64,000 nucleotides of DNA. Origin: Mikania micrantha (taxonomy: Eukaryota; Streptophyta; Magnoliopsida; Asterales; Asteraceae). Location of the stretch: the NCBI GenBank assembly GCA_009363875.1, contig CM018690.1:32803445-32867444 (forward strand), written 5' to 3'. Both the position numbers and the translations under genes were made by a program. Within the stretch, counting starts at the first letter, position 1. Every line of letters starts with the position of its first letter. Shown here in pieces: positions 13,184-25,739 of this stretch. The notes under the pieces are model-generated. The model saw only the letters and a program-made list of their open reading frames with translations. It was not told the origin of the DNA and searched no databases.

Positions 13184-14450
13184 CACTCAAGAAAGTTATG
13201 TATGCACTAGTTTACCGGGTCACCTTTTGGATTTTCTCGATATGCAATTGCACTCAAACGGGTGGATCACCTCTTGGATTTCTCCACTCGCGTGTATCCT
13301 AATACACTGGAGAGTTGTAAAGTTGGCTACTTTGACACGATTGACACAATCACTAAGGAAATCCAAGACAAGGCTCTCCCGGGTCGTTTAACCCAAATAA
13401 CCAAAGTGAAATAGACCAACCGTCTAACCTATCATCTCCCGGATTTCTAGGCTAGGTCACACACAAGTATAACAATCCTCAATGATGTCAATCCTATGGA
13501 AAGTGATCATCAATCCATAAACTAACCTAAAACACAAAGTAGTAGGCCTAACATGCAATCTATTGATGGAAAGACATTACTAGAGTCATGTGGATCTAAC
13601 ATACATCAAGAACCATTATTCAAACATGCAAATATCATCAAAGATCAACAATTCAACTGGATACAAAGCATATTATCATCCATAATCACAAATCAAGTCC
13701 AAATCAACATAAAGATCACAACTTTATTATCTCAAACCTAGGCATAACCAATATCTAGCCAACAACAGTCATAATAGAAGCTAAACAGTACTGAAAATAG
13801 TCTAAAAACATCATAATCTACTGAATACAATGATCAAAATAAGGAAATAAGAATAATACTCAAAAGATTCCTTGATTCTTCACTTCAAAGGCTCTAATCA
13901 AGCCCCAAACATCCAGGGTTAAGCTCCAGCAGCTCCAGGGGCGAGATTAGGGTTCCAAGGTGTCAGAAGAGTCCCAGAATCGGCTGCCATCGCATCCAAT
14001 TTGTAGAGAGCAAGAAATTAGGGGTTTTTGGCTGATAATGGTGTGGGGCACACTGTCTAGCGGGGGTGTGTCATGTGTGAGGCTAGGCAGTGCGCGCGAG
14101 ACAATTTAGTCGGGCGGCTGAGCTGATAGGCGCATCGCCTGCGGCCATACATCCTGTCCGGGCGATGCTCGTGGAATAAAAGGAATCAGAGAATGTTCCC
14201 AGGTGCATCGCCTGGGGTGGAAGCTTGGCACGGGGTGTACCGCCTAGGGTTAAAATCTTCATATTCTTTTCTCGATCAACCGCACTCGATCCCAATGTCT
14301 GTTTGCCTTCATTTCTGCTTCCCCGAGTCATAATCCTGTTGAAAAACAAGGAAATGTAAAAAGAACGAAAAACGGCTCAAAACGTAAACTATATATACGA
14401 AAACGGACTCGACTATGTACAAAATATGATGTGTTAAACTAACACATCAG
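13184..14450 (-). repeat. LTR-like or non-coding DNA upstream of the Athila-lineage fragment
   Basis: The RT homology stops abruptly near 13183 and is replaced by non-coding DNA. This has 'ctcccgggtcgtttaaccc' and a cluster of 'gcgcatcgcctg', 'gggcgatgc', 'gcatcgcctggg' and 'ccgcctaggg' motifs at 14090-14250. It ends in a short palindrome, TGATGTGTTA..TAACACATCA (14429-14451). That could be the 5' end of the minus-strand element's LTR (TGATG start), joined to the pol remnant by an internal deletion. I found no matching 3' LTR, so this stays tentative. Confidence 0.35.
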
Positions 14451-14966
14451 TATGCTATTGGTTTCGAATGGGTGTATGGCCGGAAAAGAAAAAGAGACAA
14501 GGATTTTACAGTTCCGGCCCTTGATGTTTAGGGTGTTTTGCATTTTTATGTAATCCTTCTTGTCTCAGAAATTTAGTTTTTAATATTTGCATTTTTGGTC
14601 CTTCCATTCTTACGAGTTTATTATTTCATGTAGGAATCCTTAAAATGGTTAATATTTGAATATTTTGTGTTTCAAAATCTCAATAAAAGTTTTCTATAAT
14701 TTTTTAGAATATTTATTGTTAATACTTTTACACCTTTTTATCATTATTATTATTATTATTATTATTTAATAATTTTCAAACTTAATATTTTGATTATAAC
14801 TTATAATATATACTAATATATATTTTTATGCATATATTAGTATTTATAATCTTTAATGTATTACTTATCTTTTATATTTTTAATAAACTTTATTTTGTAA
14901 GTAAATTAGTATGTATATCCAAATATTACAAAACATGTTCTCATACTTTATTTTATTGAACATGAT

Positions 14967-14998
<32 letters not shown>
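14451..14998. other. AT-rich DNA with a TTA microsatellite and CA/TA tract
   Basis: It contains a TTA/ATT run near 14743-14766 and ends in (CA)n(TA)n that directly borders the foldback element. No gene seen. Confidence 0.5.
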
Positions 14999-14999
<1 letters not shown>

Positions 15000-15340
15000 G
15001 GGAGATGTTCTATTGTTAACCCTCCCTTATACCGTTAACCCGTGTTAACCCGGCATTTTTTGCCCGAATCTTTGTTTTTTTTTCATGGTTTTTGTTATAC
15101 ATAAATAGGGGGTTTCTTTTTTGTGTTTTTGCTAATTCATCACCGTTTAGAAATTATTTACATACTTACTTACACTTGTAAATAATTTCTAAACGGTGAT
15201 GAATTAGCGAAAACACAAAAAAGAAACCCCCTATTTATGTATAACAAAAACCATGAAAAAAAAACAAAGATTCGGGCAAAAAATGCCGGGTTAACACGGG
15301 TTAACGGTATAAGGGAGGGTTAACAATAGAACCATCCCTT
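14999..15340. mobile_element. Foldback element A, nearly perfect palindrome in a TA/TG tract
   Basis: The left arm (about 14999-15167) and right arm (about 15175-15340) are reverse complements with only a few mismatches and a homopolymer-length difference. The turn is near 15168-15175. The arms contain 'gctaattcatcaccgttta', shared with foldbacks B, D and E. The element lies inside an alternating TA/TG tract (14971-14998 and 15342-15384). No ORF. Insertion in (TA)n and the hairpin structure recall Micron-type MITEs, but I cannot assign a transposase family. A transcript across it would fold into a hairpin of about 165 bp. Confidence 0.85.
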
Positions 15341-15343
15341 GTG

Positions 15344-15385
<42 letters not shown>

Positions 15386-15799
15386 ACCTTAGGGTTACAT
15401 GTAACCTTAGGGTTACATACTACAACCATCATACCAAGATGATTGATGAGGACAAGGAGATCCTTGAATTCTCTTCGATAGTCACGCTACATTTCATTAA
15501 TCTCACAACAATATGCTAGCATGGATTGCTACTAGATTACTAATACATCACATCGTCATAAATGAGCATAACTTTGAAGCAATTATTTAATAAAGTTGAG
15601 GAGATCTTTTTGATGAGAGGATGTTGATGAAGCTACAAGAGGTAGTGTGGTTTTTTTACCTTAACTAATCACAAGACTTCATACCAGTTGCCACAAGAAT
15701 GGTATGTGAGTATCTCTAGCAAATTTGTAAGGAACATTTTTTTAAACAATTTTCGTTGCTCTTGTCAATGCCAATAATGGGAATGAGTTTACTCTCACA
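15341..15799. other. GT/TA microsatellite and unannotated DNA
   Basis: It begins with (TG)n(TA)n. A short direct repeat, 'accttagggttacat', occurs twice at about 15386-15418. Otherwise nothing recognised. Confidence 0.4.
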
Positions 15800-16436
15800 C
15801 AGTGTTGTAAAAATCGCGATTCATCGGCGATTAATCGGTAGTCGGAGGTCTACCGACTAAATTTCGTCGAATCGCCCAATTAATCGCTAGTCGGTCAACG
15901 ACGGTCAAAGCCGGACGTAATCGGTCCTAATCGGTCCTAATCGACCACAAATCGGGCAAAAATCGGCCGGTTTTTGACGATTTCAAGAACTAGGATACGA
16001 AAACAAACCTTCGTTTTACTATGTGAACGACGATTATGAGACGGATTGGCGAGAATTCCAGGTTAGATGTGAACGATCGATGATTCTGACGAATTCCAGA
16101 TGTATCTTCTTCATGTTAGCCCTAATTTCGACCGATGTGTTAGCACACGGGAACGACGACGGGAGGGAAAAGGGATGGACGTGCTCAACATGGGCTTTTT
16201 GTTCTTCTATTAAATGAGATGGGCCATGGTTTTTTTTTTAAAAAACTAATATTAATAGGCCCAATGTGAATTAGTTGGATAAAATCTTTGATTTATTTGA
16301 AAATTTATGTATAAAGTTTTGTATATATGTATAATTTTTAAAAATTCTATATAAAAATTTCAATCCGATTAATCCCGATTAATCCCTGGTCCCTACCTCG
16401 CCGACCGACTAGCGATTAGCGATTTTTACAACACTG
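15800..16436. mobile_element. Non-autonomous hAT-type element (637 bp)
   Basis: Terminal inverted repeats CAGTGTTGTAAAAATCGC (left) and its complement GCGATTTTTACAACACTG (right) are flanked by a perfect 8-bp duplication CTCTCACA (15792-15799 and 16437-16444). An 8-bp TSD and CA..TG ends are the hAT signature. The interior has repeated 'aatcggtcctaatcgg' and 'ttaatcgctagtcgg' units, typical of subterminal repeats. The 64-codon ORF at 16023 has no recognisable domain, so the element is non-autonomous. Confidence 0.88.
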
Positions 16437-18036
16437 CTCTCACAAATGAACTTTTAGAGCAATGAACTCCCAGGCCATGATCCGTTGATTCCTAGCCACA
16501 ACTGGCTTGTTAGGCCAAGGTTGTAGGCTAGGTGCTTATGGCCTTAGGGCGGCAAAATTGGATTGCCTAGCCCATGGTCAAATCCTACGCCCGATTCACC
16601 ATTTCAAATCAAATTGTCATTTTGATGTTTGTTTTCAGTTTAGTAACTTGCCATAGCCTTTCAACTTATTTGAAGGACCTATTAACACATTTTTGCTCAT
16701 GTGTACTTCATCATAACAATGTATGTTATAGTTAATCTAGTCATGACTATGTAGTTGTTAATGGGTTAAAATATCAAATTGGAATTCTAATTCGATTTCA
16801 TAATCACAAATCATCAAAATACCGCCCATAAAACTTTTCTATAGTCTTAGACTCTTATCACATGACCAAATGCTCAAATTACTATTTGTTTATGCAAAGT
16901 TGTCACAAAGATTTCAACTCGGTTATTTTTACACAAATGATCAATGCATATCATAATCACATATTCTTAGCCCTTAGGCCTTTTATTTATCATTGTTTTA
17001 CCATTTTACAACTATGATGTTCACCTAGTGGTTCTTTCATCACAGACACTACCATCACTTCTAGTTATTCACTTGAGCATGTGATTTAACGCATAATTTA
17101 AGTCTTAGATGTTTATCCACAGGTTCTTTCATCTAAGGCATGCTAGCACCTTTGTTATTCACACACCTGTGGTTTACCATCTTAATCAATATACTATGAT
17201 ATTCTCCCACATGTCGTTCCGCCATCATAGAATACCATTATTTATAACATCAAAATATGTTTTGGATCTCACCTAGATTTCTTGAATCATTACTATCCAG
17301 CTTTATCCAATATTATTGAACATTCATATCAAAATTCTTTCAATCACACAAGATTTTATTACATATATGTGATGTCACAATGGTTGGGTAACTAACTTAG
17401 TCCGTATGATATGTTTATAATCATAACTTCCTTTTCGGGCCATTGATTACTTCCTTGACTTCCACCAATACCACTTGGTTATAGTACACTCATATAACCA
17501 TATTAAACACATGTAACACATTTTTACATTAATTCAAACCCATTTGACTCGTATGAACGTTTATTCACCCATATGTGTAAACTAGAAGTCAATTCACTAT
17601 TTGACAATTTATGATCATTTTTATCATGGAATCTCAATTTCAGGTATTTCATCGAACACCTTAAGTGCACAATTATCTCAACTAATCTTTATTCATGTTT
17701 AAACATGAACCAATCCATATGTGATTCTCAAATCATCAAAACTTATATATTTTACAAAGATTAGTCAAATTAATGCACAATCTGGTTCGAGTCATGATAT
17801 AAACAATCATTCTAGTTTTCAATTTTGTTTGTCTGGATTTCCATGTAACTTTACATTTTTGCTACATCCCATACATTGTAGTTTCAATACAAATTTTCAC
17901 AACTAGTTATTTGATCGTTTACTAGCATAACAAGCTTAGTTTCATGATTTCTAACATACATATACTGTTCCAATTTCACTTATTGGGAAAATAAAACCCA
18001 AATTATTCTTATTGATAACTTGTATGTGAGATAAAA
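16437..18036. other. No gene; degenerate repeats in part
   Basis: Roughly 17020-17230 holds three loosely similar units built around 'ccacaggttctttcatc' / 'tagtggttctttcatcac' / 'ccacatgtcgttccgccatc'. Such units may be LTR-derived. Nothing else is recognised. Confidence 0.35.
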
Positions 18037-20400
18037 TGTGACGCCAAAATTCTCATAACAGAACGTTCAATATTTTTGCAGAATTTACAAAAGCGGTTCT
18101 GATTTTTCTAGTTTAAAACTTCACAATTAACCAAAATAGTTAACGCCTTTACAAAAACCAAGCATGTTTCGTCATTTATAAAACATAAAATAGTCAAAAT
18201 TAAAGTTTTAAACTTCACAACCCATTACCTTATCATTTACTAAATCTTGGTTTAACTTCTTCGATCATAGCGTTTGTAGTGGAGTCTACTTCTGACCTAT
18301 AAACACCACAAAATAATCAAGTGTTAATCCAAAAGGACTAAGTGAAATAGCCCCGTACGCCTTTCGAATCAAAATTTGGGTTTTTCAAACATTGGCCAAC
18401 GTATTTTACGTCAACTGGCGTATTATACATCCCTTACTTTCAGTGTATACAGAACGGGTCAGTGTAAAATACTCCATAACGGGCGTATGATTGGAAATAG
18501 TTGGAAATTGTATGGGTTATTTTAATTGTTTAGTAACATGTGTAATTGTTTCAAAGGTGTTAGCTAGTGGGTCTAAGTCATGGGTTATGCTAGGTGGTTT
18601 TTTTGTTGGAAAATGTTTACGTGGTTAGTGAGTGGTATGGTAGTATTTAGGAAGTGTCTGTTTCTTTGCTTCTTCTATAATCAAGTTTCTAATATTGAAA
18701 AGATTTGATCAAGTTGTTTGATCAAATCAGTATATGTTCTTTTGCTTGATTTAGATCTGAATATACTAATAATGTAAACATACCAAAATCAACGATAGCT
18801 AAGCAATTAGAACATCTATTGCATGTAATTGTCAACACCAAGTGTTCAAACACCAATTATACACTAATTTAATCACCAAACTCCCAAATTCATACATAAA
18901 TAATTTATAAACCCATTTAATCTCTAAACACCCAAATTCATACATACACCAATTTAATTACCAAACATCTAAACTAGTTGATTTCACTAACGGGTCAACT
19001 ACCTAGTTTGACTAATTTCAATAATGGGTCAACCACCTCGTTTTATTACTTAACCAAATAAACCACCCACACGTGGATTACCCACAATGTCACACTAAGG
19101 TGGACTTACATGTCAAACCCAATGCGATTTCAAGATGGACTTGCCCACACCCATGGCCACATAACCGTGGGCTAGCAAGTTCTTCCACGCGAATGCGAAT
19201 CATCACCAAATGCCATAATTAATGGTCTTACATATACTTCCACACTAATGTGGATCACCACCAATTTTGTGTGTCAATTATTATCAAACACATAATGACA
19301 GTAATCAAGTTATGTATTTTTAACAAACATTCATTAATCACAACAAGACTCATACCGATTAGTCAACATTCAACATAACACACCAACACTAATATGACTT
19401 ATGGTTGCATATTTAATGAGTAGGTTACTCACCTTAGCCAGTAGGACCACCACCAAAGTCAACTTGTTATTTCCTGGGCATTTGACTTCTACTTCTAAAT
19501 CCTAGATTTCACAATCACATCCAATTTTCTTAAATTAGCATAGTAGTTAAGATTAACATTGATTCACCTAAATTTACCCATTTGTTATTAAGTTGTCATA
19601 TGCTTTTGATGATGATCATTTGAAATCAAATTCATGATTCAATTCACCAACTTGACCAAAAGTCAAACTCTTGGCATTACACTTGGTGTGCAAAAATTCT
19701 TCTACACACCATATACCATTTTCAAACCACTTTCAATCCTTCAAATTTCATGGCAATCCAGCAAAAAATTGAATTTTCATATATACTTGTAAAAATCAAA
19801 AATTAAATTGATTATTCTTTATTTTATATCATTCAAATCCTAAGAAAAATCATGTTCTTGTTCGATCAAGTTCTTAAGAACTTCCATACAAATTATCCAC
19901 TTCTTATCATCATCATAAACATGAAATTCAACGTTTCTATGCCTTCCTTAAATGATTCCTAATATTATACATGCATAAAACACATAAAAAACTAGCAAAT
20001 TTGGGTTTCTTAATCAAACCCACCAACACCCATGAAAAACCCACAAATTTCTTTACCAATATTCTGCAATTCGCTTCTATAGGTGTAGAATAACAAGGAG
20101 AACCTCAATGTATGCTTGCATGAAATATTCAAATAAGAGATGCTGTGAATTTTCTCAAATATTTGTTCGTCGACCTTGGCAAGAGAAAGAAAGAATTGTG
20201 ATTTTGACTTGGTCAATTTCACTTATACTCTTAAAATCCCAACTTTGGATATTTTTATGTGAAGCCTTTTTTTAAGATATTTATGCCCTTTGACATTATA
20301 TCCATGTGTCTCTTTCTTAGGGAGGCTTGTATAGCTTATGGGCCACTAAGAAATGGAGGCGCCTAATTAAAAAAATTATATTTGTGTGTATGTGTGTGTG
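18037..20400. repeat. Old LTR-like block with the layout of the young chromovirus LTR
   Basis: It starts TGTGACGCC. Weakly similar landmarks then follow in the same order as in the LTR at 42700-44923: a 'cacca..aat.aagt' segment, a 'ggcgtat' cluster (18350-18490), 'actcaccttag' and 'aatcaaacccac..acccatg'. After these come 'aaggagaac..ca..g..tgcttgcat' and 'gacttggtcaa'. This is by-eye similarity over a diverged sequence. No right end or TSD was found, so the end coordinate is approximate. Confidence 0.4.
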
Positions 20401-21712
20401 AGCCATTTAAGAAAAAAATACGTGTAATAAAGCATCAATACATATTCATCATTAAATAGAGACTAAGAATATTGACTTAAGAACTAATAGATCTGTTGTA
20501 TAATTCAGACCCAACCATTAAGTAAGAAGCGATGGGAAAGATGTAACCTGTGAATTTATAAGATTTTAGTGAAAATGAATTCGAGCTACTCATTGATCGG
20601 GATGGCGAAACCAATGGCTTTGTTTAAGAATGTTGAGGGCATTTGCATCTCTTTCTTTTGGGCTTAATAAGAGCCATTGAAATGAAAGAAACGCTTACGA
20701 TTGATTGTTGGAGAAAATGGCGGGATATACTGAGTACGTTGATTGATTGATTGAATCTAGACTTTGAGATGTATTAAGATTTTAGGCAAATTGGCAAAGA
20801 AATCATGATGTCAGAGAAAAAGAGCAATCATTTGTTGGGGCAAAGATTTGCAATAAGGATGACCCGAGCTCGACCTTTAGGGCAAAGAAATTACGTCGAG
20901 GCCCAGAAGCTCGAGGTATTCAATTTTAAAAATTGCTCGCTAGATAGTTGTTGTTTATGGTCGTCTCCTTGATTACTACTTGTGCTTGATTTCAAATTCA
21001 AGATTCAAGAACTGCTTGCTTAGTTAATGTAATCAACTATTCAATTTCAAGAACTACGAGGACTGTTGGCCATCATTCTAGTTCTTTAGGTATTTAAACC
21101 GAGCCATTGAAAATTGAGGTAATATGCTATTCTTGTTTAGTTTTTTAGTTAATCAGTAATCATGTTTAGAACCAAGAACGGATAGCTTTCCCTTTATTCC
21201 GTGGACTCTTTGGTCTTTAAGAATTTTGATTTTAAGACTGATCGAGTGATTGCCCTTTTCTGACCTTGTTGACCAATCTTAGAGCGGACAACTAATGCAT
21301 TCCGCTTATTGAAGAGGGTTCTATGGTCGGTAAGTGACTCTTGTGAGTAGTAACATTGGATTTTGTTCTTGACTTAAATATAAGATCGGATATTTGTTTA
21401 TTTGTGACTATAGTTGTGTTTATTTGCTTAGAAGTTAGAATATTGAATTTAGATGTCATACCGGAATCGAAAGTGTGAATCGGTTGCCTGTAAAAGACCA
21501 AAAAAGAATCATTAAACAAGAAGTTTGAAGTGAATTACTAAAGGGCCTTGAATTTTTAAGTTGCTTTAAGGTCTCCATATAGGTTGGATTGTCGCTACTC
21601 TTGTGATTTGCTAGACTTTAATTTATAAGGTTTTCATCCTTTTATATTCCTTCCACACACACTATCTATAAGTCAACTATGTTTTGTAGCATATATATAT
21701 ATATATATATAT
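20401..21712. other. No gene recognised
   Basis: Mixed-composition DNA without a credible ORF or repeat boundary; it ends in a TA run next to foldback B. Confidence 0.4.
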
Positions 21713-22103
21713 AGGATCAAAAATTTTACATAATCCACTATTCCGGCGATAACCCAAATAACTTTGGCAAGATGAAGCCGAATGTTGGATGTTTTTTTGA
21801 ACATTATTGTAACACATTTTGAACATCATGTTCTTTTATGAGTTTGGGCTAATTTATCACCGTTTAAAAACTTACAGTACTGTAAGTTTTTAAAATATTT
21901 AAATTTACAGTACTGTAGCACAAAACTTACAACGATGATATTTTTTAAACGGTGATGAATTAGCCCAAACTCATAAAAGAACATAGTGTTCAAAATGTGT
22001 TACAATGATGTTCAAAAAAAAAATAATCCAAGATTTGGTTTCATCTTCCCAAAGTTATTTGGGTTATCTCCGGAATAGTGGGTTATGTAAAATTCCATGT
22101 CCT
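21713..22103. mobile_element. Foldback element B in a TA tract
   Basis: The outer arms are complementary with scattered mismatches ('aacccaaataactttgg' pairs with 'ccaaagttatttgggtt'; 'gaacat..tgttc' segments pair; 'ctaatttatcaccgttta' pairs with 'taaacggtgatgaattag'). The central loop carries the small palindrome TTACAGTACTGTAA twice. It is flanked by (TA)n on both sides. Homologous to D and E, sharing 'atcaccgttt' and 'gaacatnnngttcttttatgagttt'. Confidence 0.8.
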
Positions 22104-22113
22104 ATATATATAT

Positions 22114-22567
22114 AGGGTGTGGTTAAAATGAAAACCACATCTCAACGAGAAAACCGCGAAAACCATGCAAAAATCAAACGAACGTATTTTTTTTTGAAAT
22201 TTTTTTTACATGTTTGTAACATTATTGGACACATTTTAAAAAAATAATAATAAAAAAAGCGCCGACCAAATATTTTTAAAAAAAGTATTTTATAAACCCA
22301 CGTAAAACCTACGTAACAAAACTAAAATTTTTTTTTAAAAATATTTTTTTAGTTTTGTTACGTAGGTTTTACGTGGGTTTATAAAATACTTTTTTTAAAA
22401 ATATTTGGTCGGCGCTTTTTTTATTTTTTTTTTTTGTAAAAATGTGTCAAATAGTGTTACAAACATGTAAAAAAAATTTCAAAAAAAAATACATTCGTTT
22501 TACGTGATTTTTGCATGGTTTTCGCGGTTTTCTCATTGAGATGTGGTTTTCATTTTAACCATACCCT
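22114..22567. mobile_element. Foldback element C, directly beside B
   Basis: Two arms of about 215 bp are reverse complements with few differences. The outer ends are AGGGTGTGGTTAAAATG and its near complement CATTTTAACCATACCCT; the inner part includes 'gcgccgaccaaatattt' and 'cccacgtaaaacctacgt'. The turn lies near 22330-22345. The left end is separated from B only by about ten bases of TA; the right end runs into another TA tract. The sequence is not the same as the B/D/E family, though target preference and architecture are. Confidence 0.85.
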
Positions 22568-23501
22568 ATATATATATATATATGTATAGTTGTGTTTATG
22601 AAACTTCTGCCTGGTCCCATATGACGTACATATATATGTATTTTTTTTTCTGTTTTACCAGAATCAAGTGGGTTGCCTTTAGCGTCAATGGAGTGATCAT
22701 AATTCAAGCCATTTTTTAATTTTTTTTTCCCAGAGATCTAGACACACAACTACAAAAGGTGTCAATCTTCTAATTAAGAGCTAGTTTGGCACTTTGTAAT
22801 AAAATCTATTTGTGACATATGCAATGATGTTATATTCGTTAATTCCTATAACCCATTGGCCATGACTAATCAACATTGTTTAGAAGTTTGAGTAACTGGG
22901 TTGGCCGGTACGCCTTCTTTTTAGCTAAATTTGCAGTATACTACATCAAAAAGTTCCTTGAAATGTTCAATGTGATTAAAACTTGTTACAAATAAATCTG
23001 ATTTGAGGTTACTTTGAAGAAAAAGTAGGAGACAGGTTTGAGTTTGTTTAGGATTATGAATGATTCCCACAAGTAAAATTGCCAAATTCTGGTTTTGACT
23101 TTGGTCAAACGCTTGTTTAACTTTTCAAACTATGATTTTTCTAGACATTCAGATATTTTTAAGGTTGAAAAATTAAGTGAGCGTTTGACCAAAATCAAGC
23201 GAGTGGTCAAACGATTGTTTGGAGATGATGTGAGATTTGAAAGGTGGTGAGAGATTTGAGAGGTTATTATGTTCGTAGTATATTCTTAGTAGAGTGTTCG
23301 TGTGAATTGTGATGCCATTAGAAACATAACATTTAGGTTGGTGACTTTAAAAGAGGGGCAAAGTTTAGTTTTAAGTTCAAATTTTACAAGGATTTATTTG
23401 GAGAGATTGATTGAGTTGTTGTAGGTAAATTAAAAACAATATAGATATCAAGACTTAGTTACCTATACTTAGCTACGTCTAATTAGATATCGATACGTCC
23501 C
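22568..23501. other. No gene recognised
   Basis: TA tract at the left, then mixed AT-rich DNA with no supported ORF. Confidence 0.4.
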
Positions 23502-23760
23502 AATTGCGGTGCATGCATATAATGTATATATGTGTGGGCCCTTGAGGGGTAAAAGTAAAAGTGCACTAATTTTAACGTTATTTTAGTTATATGTGAAAAT
23601 AACTTTAAAATCATTGGGATGATCAACTTCAAACGAAAACTTTGAGCCGGGGACTCTTTCGAAGCAGCATATCTATCTCAATTGGGATAGGGGTAACGTT
23701 TGTATATATCCTTCCCACCAGACCCTACTGAAAAGTGTGAATATACTGAGTAAGGTTGTA
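23502..23760 (+). repeat. Repeat with RTE-LINE-like 3' end
   Basis: The right half ('ttgagccggggactctttcg', 'gaagcagcat', 'gggataggggtaacg', 'ccagaccctactgaaaagtg', 'gaatatactgagtaaggttg') matches the tail downstream of the LINE at 57205-57315. The left half matches about 7660-7790 in inverted orientation. I interpret it as a 5'-truncated LINE-derived copy, possibly with transduced or chimeric 5' sequence. Confidence 0.6.
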
Positions 23761-23818
23761 GGATTGTATGCTAGTGATAGTCTAGTTGGTTTGCCTACAT
23801 GTAGTTATTAGTGTATAA

Positions 23819-24034
23819 CCAATGATCCTCAGCTCAAGTGGTTAAGAGGAGGTACCATGTGGCTTCAATATTGAGGAGGTCACGTGTTCAAGTCATGGCA
23901 TGGACAAAATATGGGTTTCATTCTGGGTTAGGGGGTTTTCTCTCACATATAGTGAGTTTCCTCCTATTAAGTGTGGATATGATCGGGTGGGTTTATGACC
24001 CGTCAGTGATCCAAATTACCGTTCAAAAAAAAGG
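23819..24034 (+). mobile_element. SINE with A-tail and 13-bp TSD
   Basis: A tRNA-like head with 'agctcaagtggttaagagg' (box A-like) and 'cacgtgttcaagtcatgg' (box B-like) is followed by a body of about 150 bp and a short A run. The flanks are the perfect 13-bp duplication TATTAGTGTATAA (23806-23818 and 24035-24047). Transcribed by RNA polymerase III if active. It is not the same sequence family as the SINEs at 25404 and 29873, though all end 'gttcaaaaaaa'. Confidence 0.82.
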
Positions 24035-24381
24035 TATTAGTGTATAAACCCTCATTGTAAGTTGTAATTCTTTTTGCAGTGTTTTTTATTGTTATTTGCA
24101 TTTGACTGAAATATATTTGGAAAAGCTTGATAATTATATGTTCTTATTGTTTTTATAATTGTTGTTGCTTTAGTGGTTATCATATTGCTATTAACAGAAA
24201 ATACACATTTGCTAATCATTACAGAAATCTTTGTTTGGTTATTTGATTTACATCCATCATACTAAGTCCTAACAAATATATCCCTTAATGTATGTATCAT
24301 CTGTACATTAAAAAAAAAAGGTTTTTGAAGTTGATTCTGTGTGTCTCGTGAAGTAGTAAATTGATCACACACACGTATATA

Positions 24382-24762
24382 GGCCCTGTTTGGGATTACT
24401 TATTTAACTTTAAAAGGACTTTTTGTTAAAAGTGCTTATTAACTTGTGACTTTTTAAAATGAAGTTTTAAAAAATGTGTTTGGATTAGCTTATTCAAAAT
24501 GACCAAAAAGAACATATTTTTATTGACATTATTTAATGTTATTGGGTAAAGTGTAAAAAATGAGGTAGATTTGTAATTTTATGTCAATAAGTTATAAGTC
24601 ATTTTGAAAAACTATAATTGTTAGCTTTTGTAAAATAACTTATCACCCTTTTACAGAAAGTCATTTTCAAAAGTCTTTTTAGGTTTGACAAACAACTTAT
24701 TGACTTATTGGCCTTTTCAAAAAACCAATAAGTCATTTTTAGATGAAATCCCAAACACGGCC
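24382..24762. mobile_element. MITE with GGCCCTGTTTGG termini (381 bp)
   Basis: Left end GGCCCTGTTTGGGATT and right end AATCCCAAACACGGCC... reversed give a terminal inverted repeat of about 16 bp with one or two mismatches. The interior arms are also partly complementary ('cttattaacttgtgac', 'aataagtcatttt'). Flanks share ATA, so a short TSD is possible. No ORF. The superfamily (hAT or PIF/Harbinger) is uncertain. Confidence 0.7.
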
Positions 24763-25403
24763 ATAATATAATTGCATTAAAAGTAAATTAATAACAAAAC
24801 AAAACAACTGTAGTATAACAATGTTATTTTACATGCTTAAATGAATTGTGATAGGTTTGGCTGGACGACTTCAAAATTCGGGTTCAAAACCCATTCAATC
24901 ACGGGTTGAATGATTGGATTTGATTGGAAGGAGGGTTGCATGCCAGGAGAAATTTGGCCACTCGACCAGTGTAATATGTGATTGTGGATTGATGATTGCA
25001 GGACAACAAAAGGCAGTGGCATGGGATTGGGAAAATGTTTGCCTCCATCTTATCTTTTTCAAACAAATAGATTTCGAGCTTTGTGCGGTCACACGTCTTT
25101 TTAGTTAGGCCAACTCTACATTTAAAATAAGAAAAAGTCGTCTTTTATCTTACTGTTTTCTGACCATAAAAGTATATAGAAAATTTTATTATAATGTTTA
25201 TTTATTTTGTTTAGTTAAATGTCTTGCATTAAGCATGCTCATTTGTATTTATAAAATTTGTTAGAGAAATAAAATTTGTTTAGTTAAATGAGACTTGACT
25301 ATTTTTTATAGTGACTTTGCTTTAGAAAATAAAAGATTTCATATTTAAGCTCAAACAAAATATAATTTAGTTTGTTGTAATTTAGATCAGAAGTATGTTA
25401 ATT
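24763..25403. other. No gene recognised
   Basis: Several overlapping short ORFs around 24837-25108 are on both strands and lack recognisable motifs, so none is annotated. Confidence 0.4.
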
Positions 25404-25626
25404 ACCAATGAGACATTGCCTTAATGGTACCCCAAGATTCTTTCAAATGAGAGGTATTGGGTTCAAATCTTTCCCGCAGCAAAATAGGGGTCTGAGGGGA
25501 GTCAAGTGGTTTTTCCAGTGGGTTGGTTGTGATGGCTCATGAAAGGTCCATGTAACTAGACATTGGTGACATGATCTGGAAACAGTGAGTTCACACGATC
25601 GAGACTTTCACCGTTCAAAAAAAAAC
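25404..25626 (+). mobile_element. SINE, family 2 copy 1
   Basis: It starts 'accaatgagacattgcctta', has a box B-like 'attgggttcaaatctttccc', and ends 'caccgttcaaaaaaaaac'. The flanks are a near-perfect duplication, AAGTATGTTAATT (25391-25403) and AAGTATTTTAATT (25627-25639), 12 of 13 matching. It is closely related to 29873-30108. Confidence 0.82.
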
Positions 25627-25708
25627 AAGTATTTTAATTTGAAGTAATTTAGATTGGAAGTATCATATAATTTAATTAGTGTAAATACTAAATAGATTTT
25701 TTATTAAA

Positions 25709-25739
<31 letters not shown>

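Noticed and set aside
15386..15420. CCTTAGGGTTACAT repeats resembling telomere DNA
   Set aside because: Only two copies and not the plant telomere unit TTTAGGG in tandem.
16023..16217. ORF inside the hAT element
   Set aside because: Too short for a transposase and without hAT motifs.
23819..24034. Possible coding ORF (69 codons) at 23838
   Set aside because: It coincides with a SINE defined by its TSD and A-tail.
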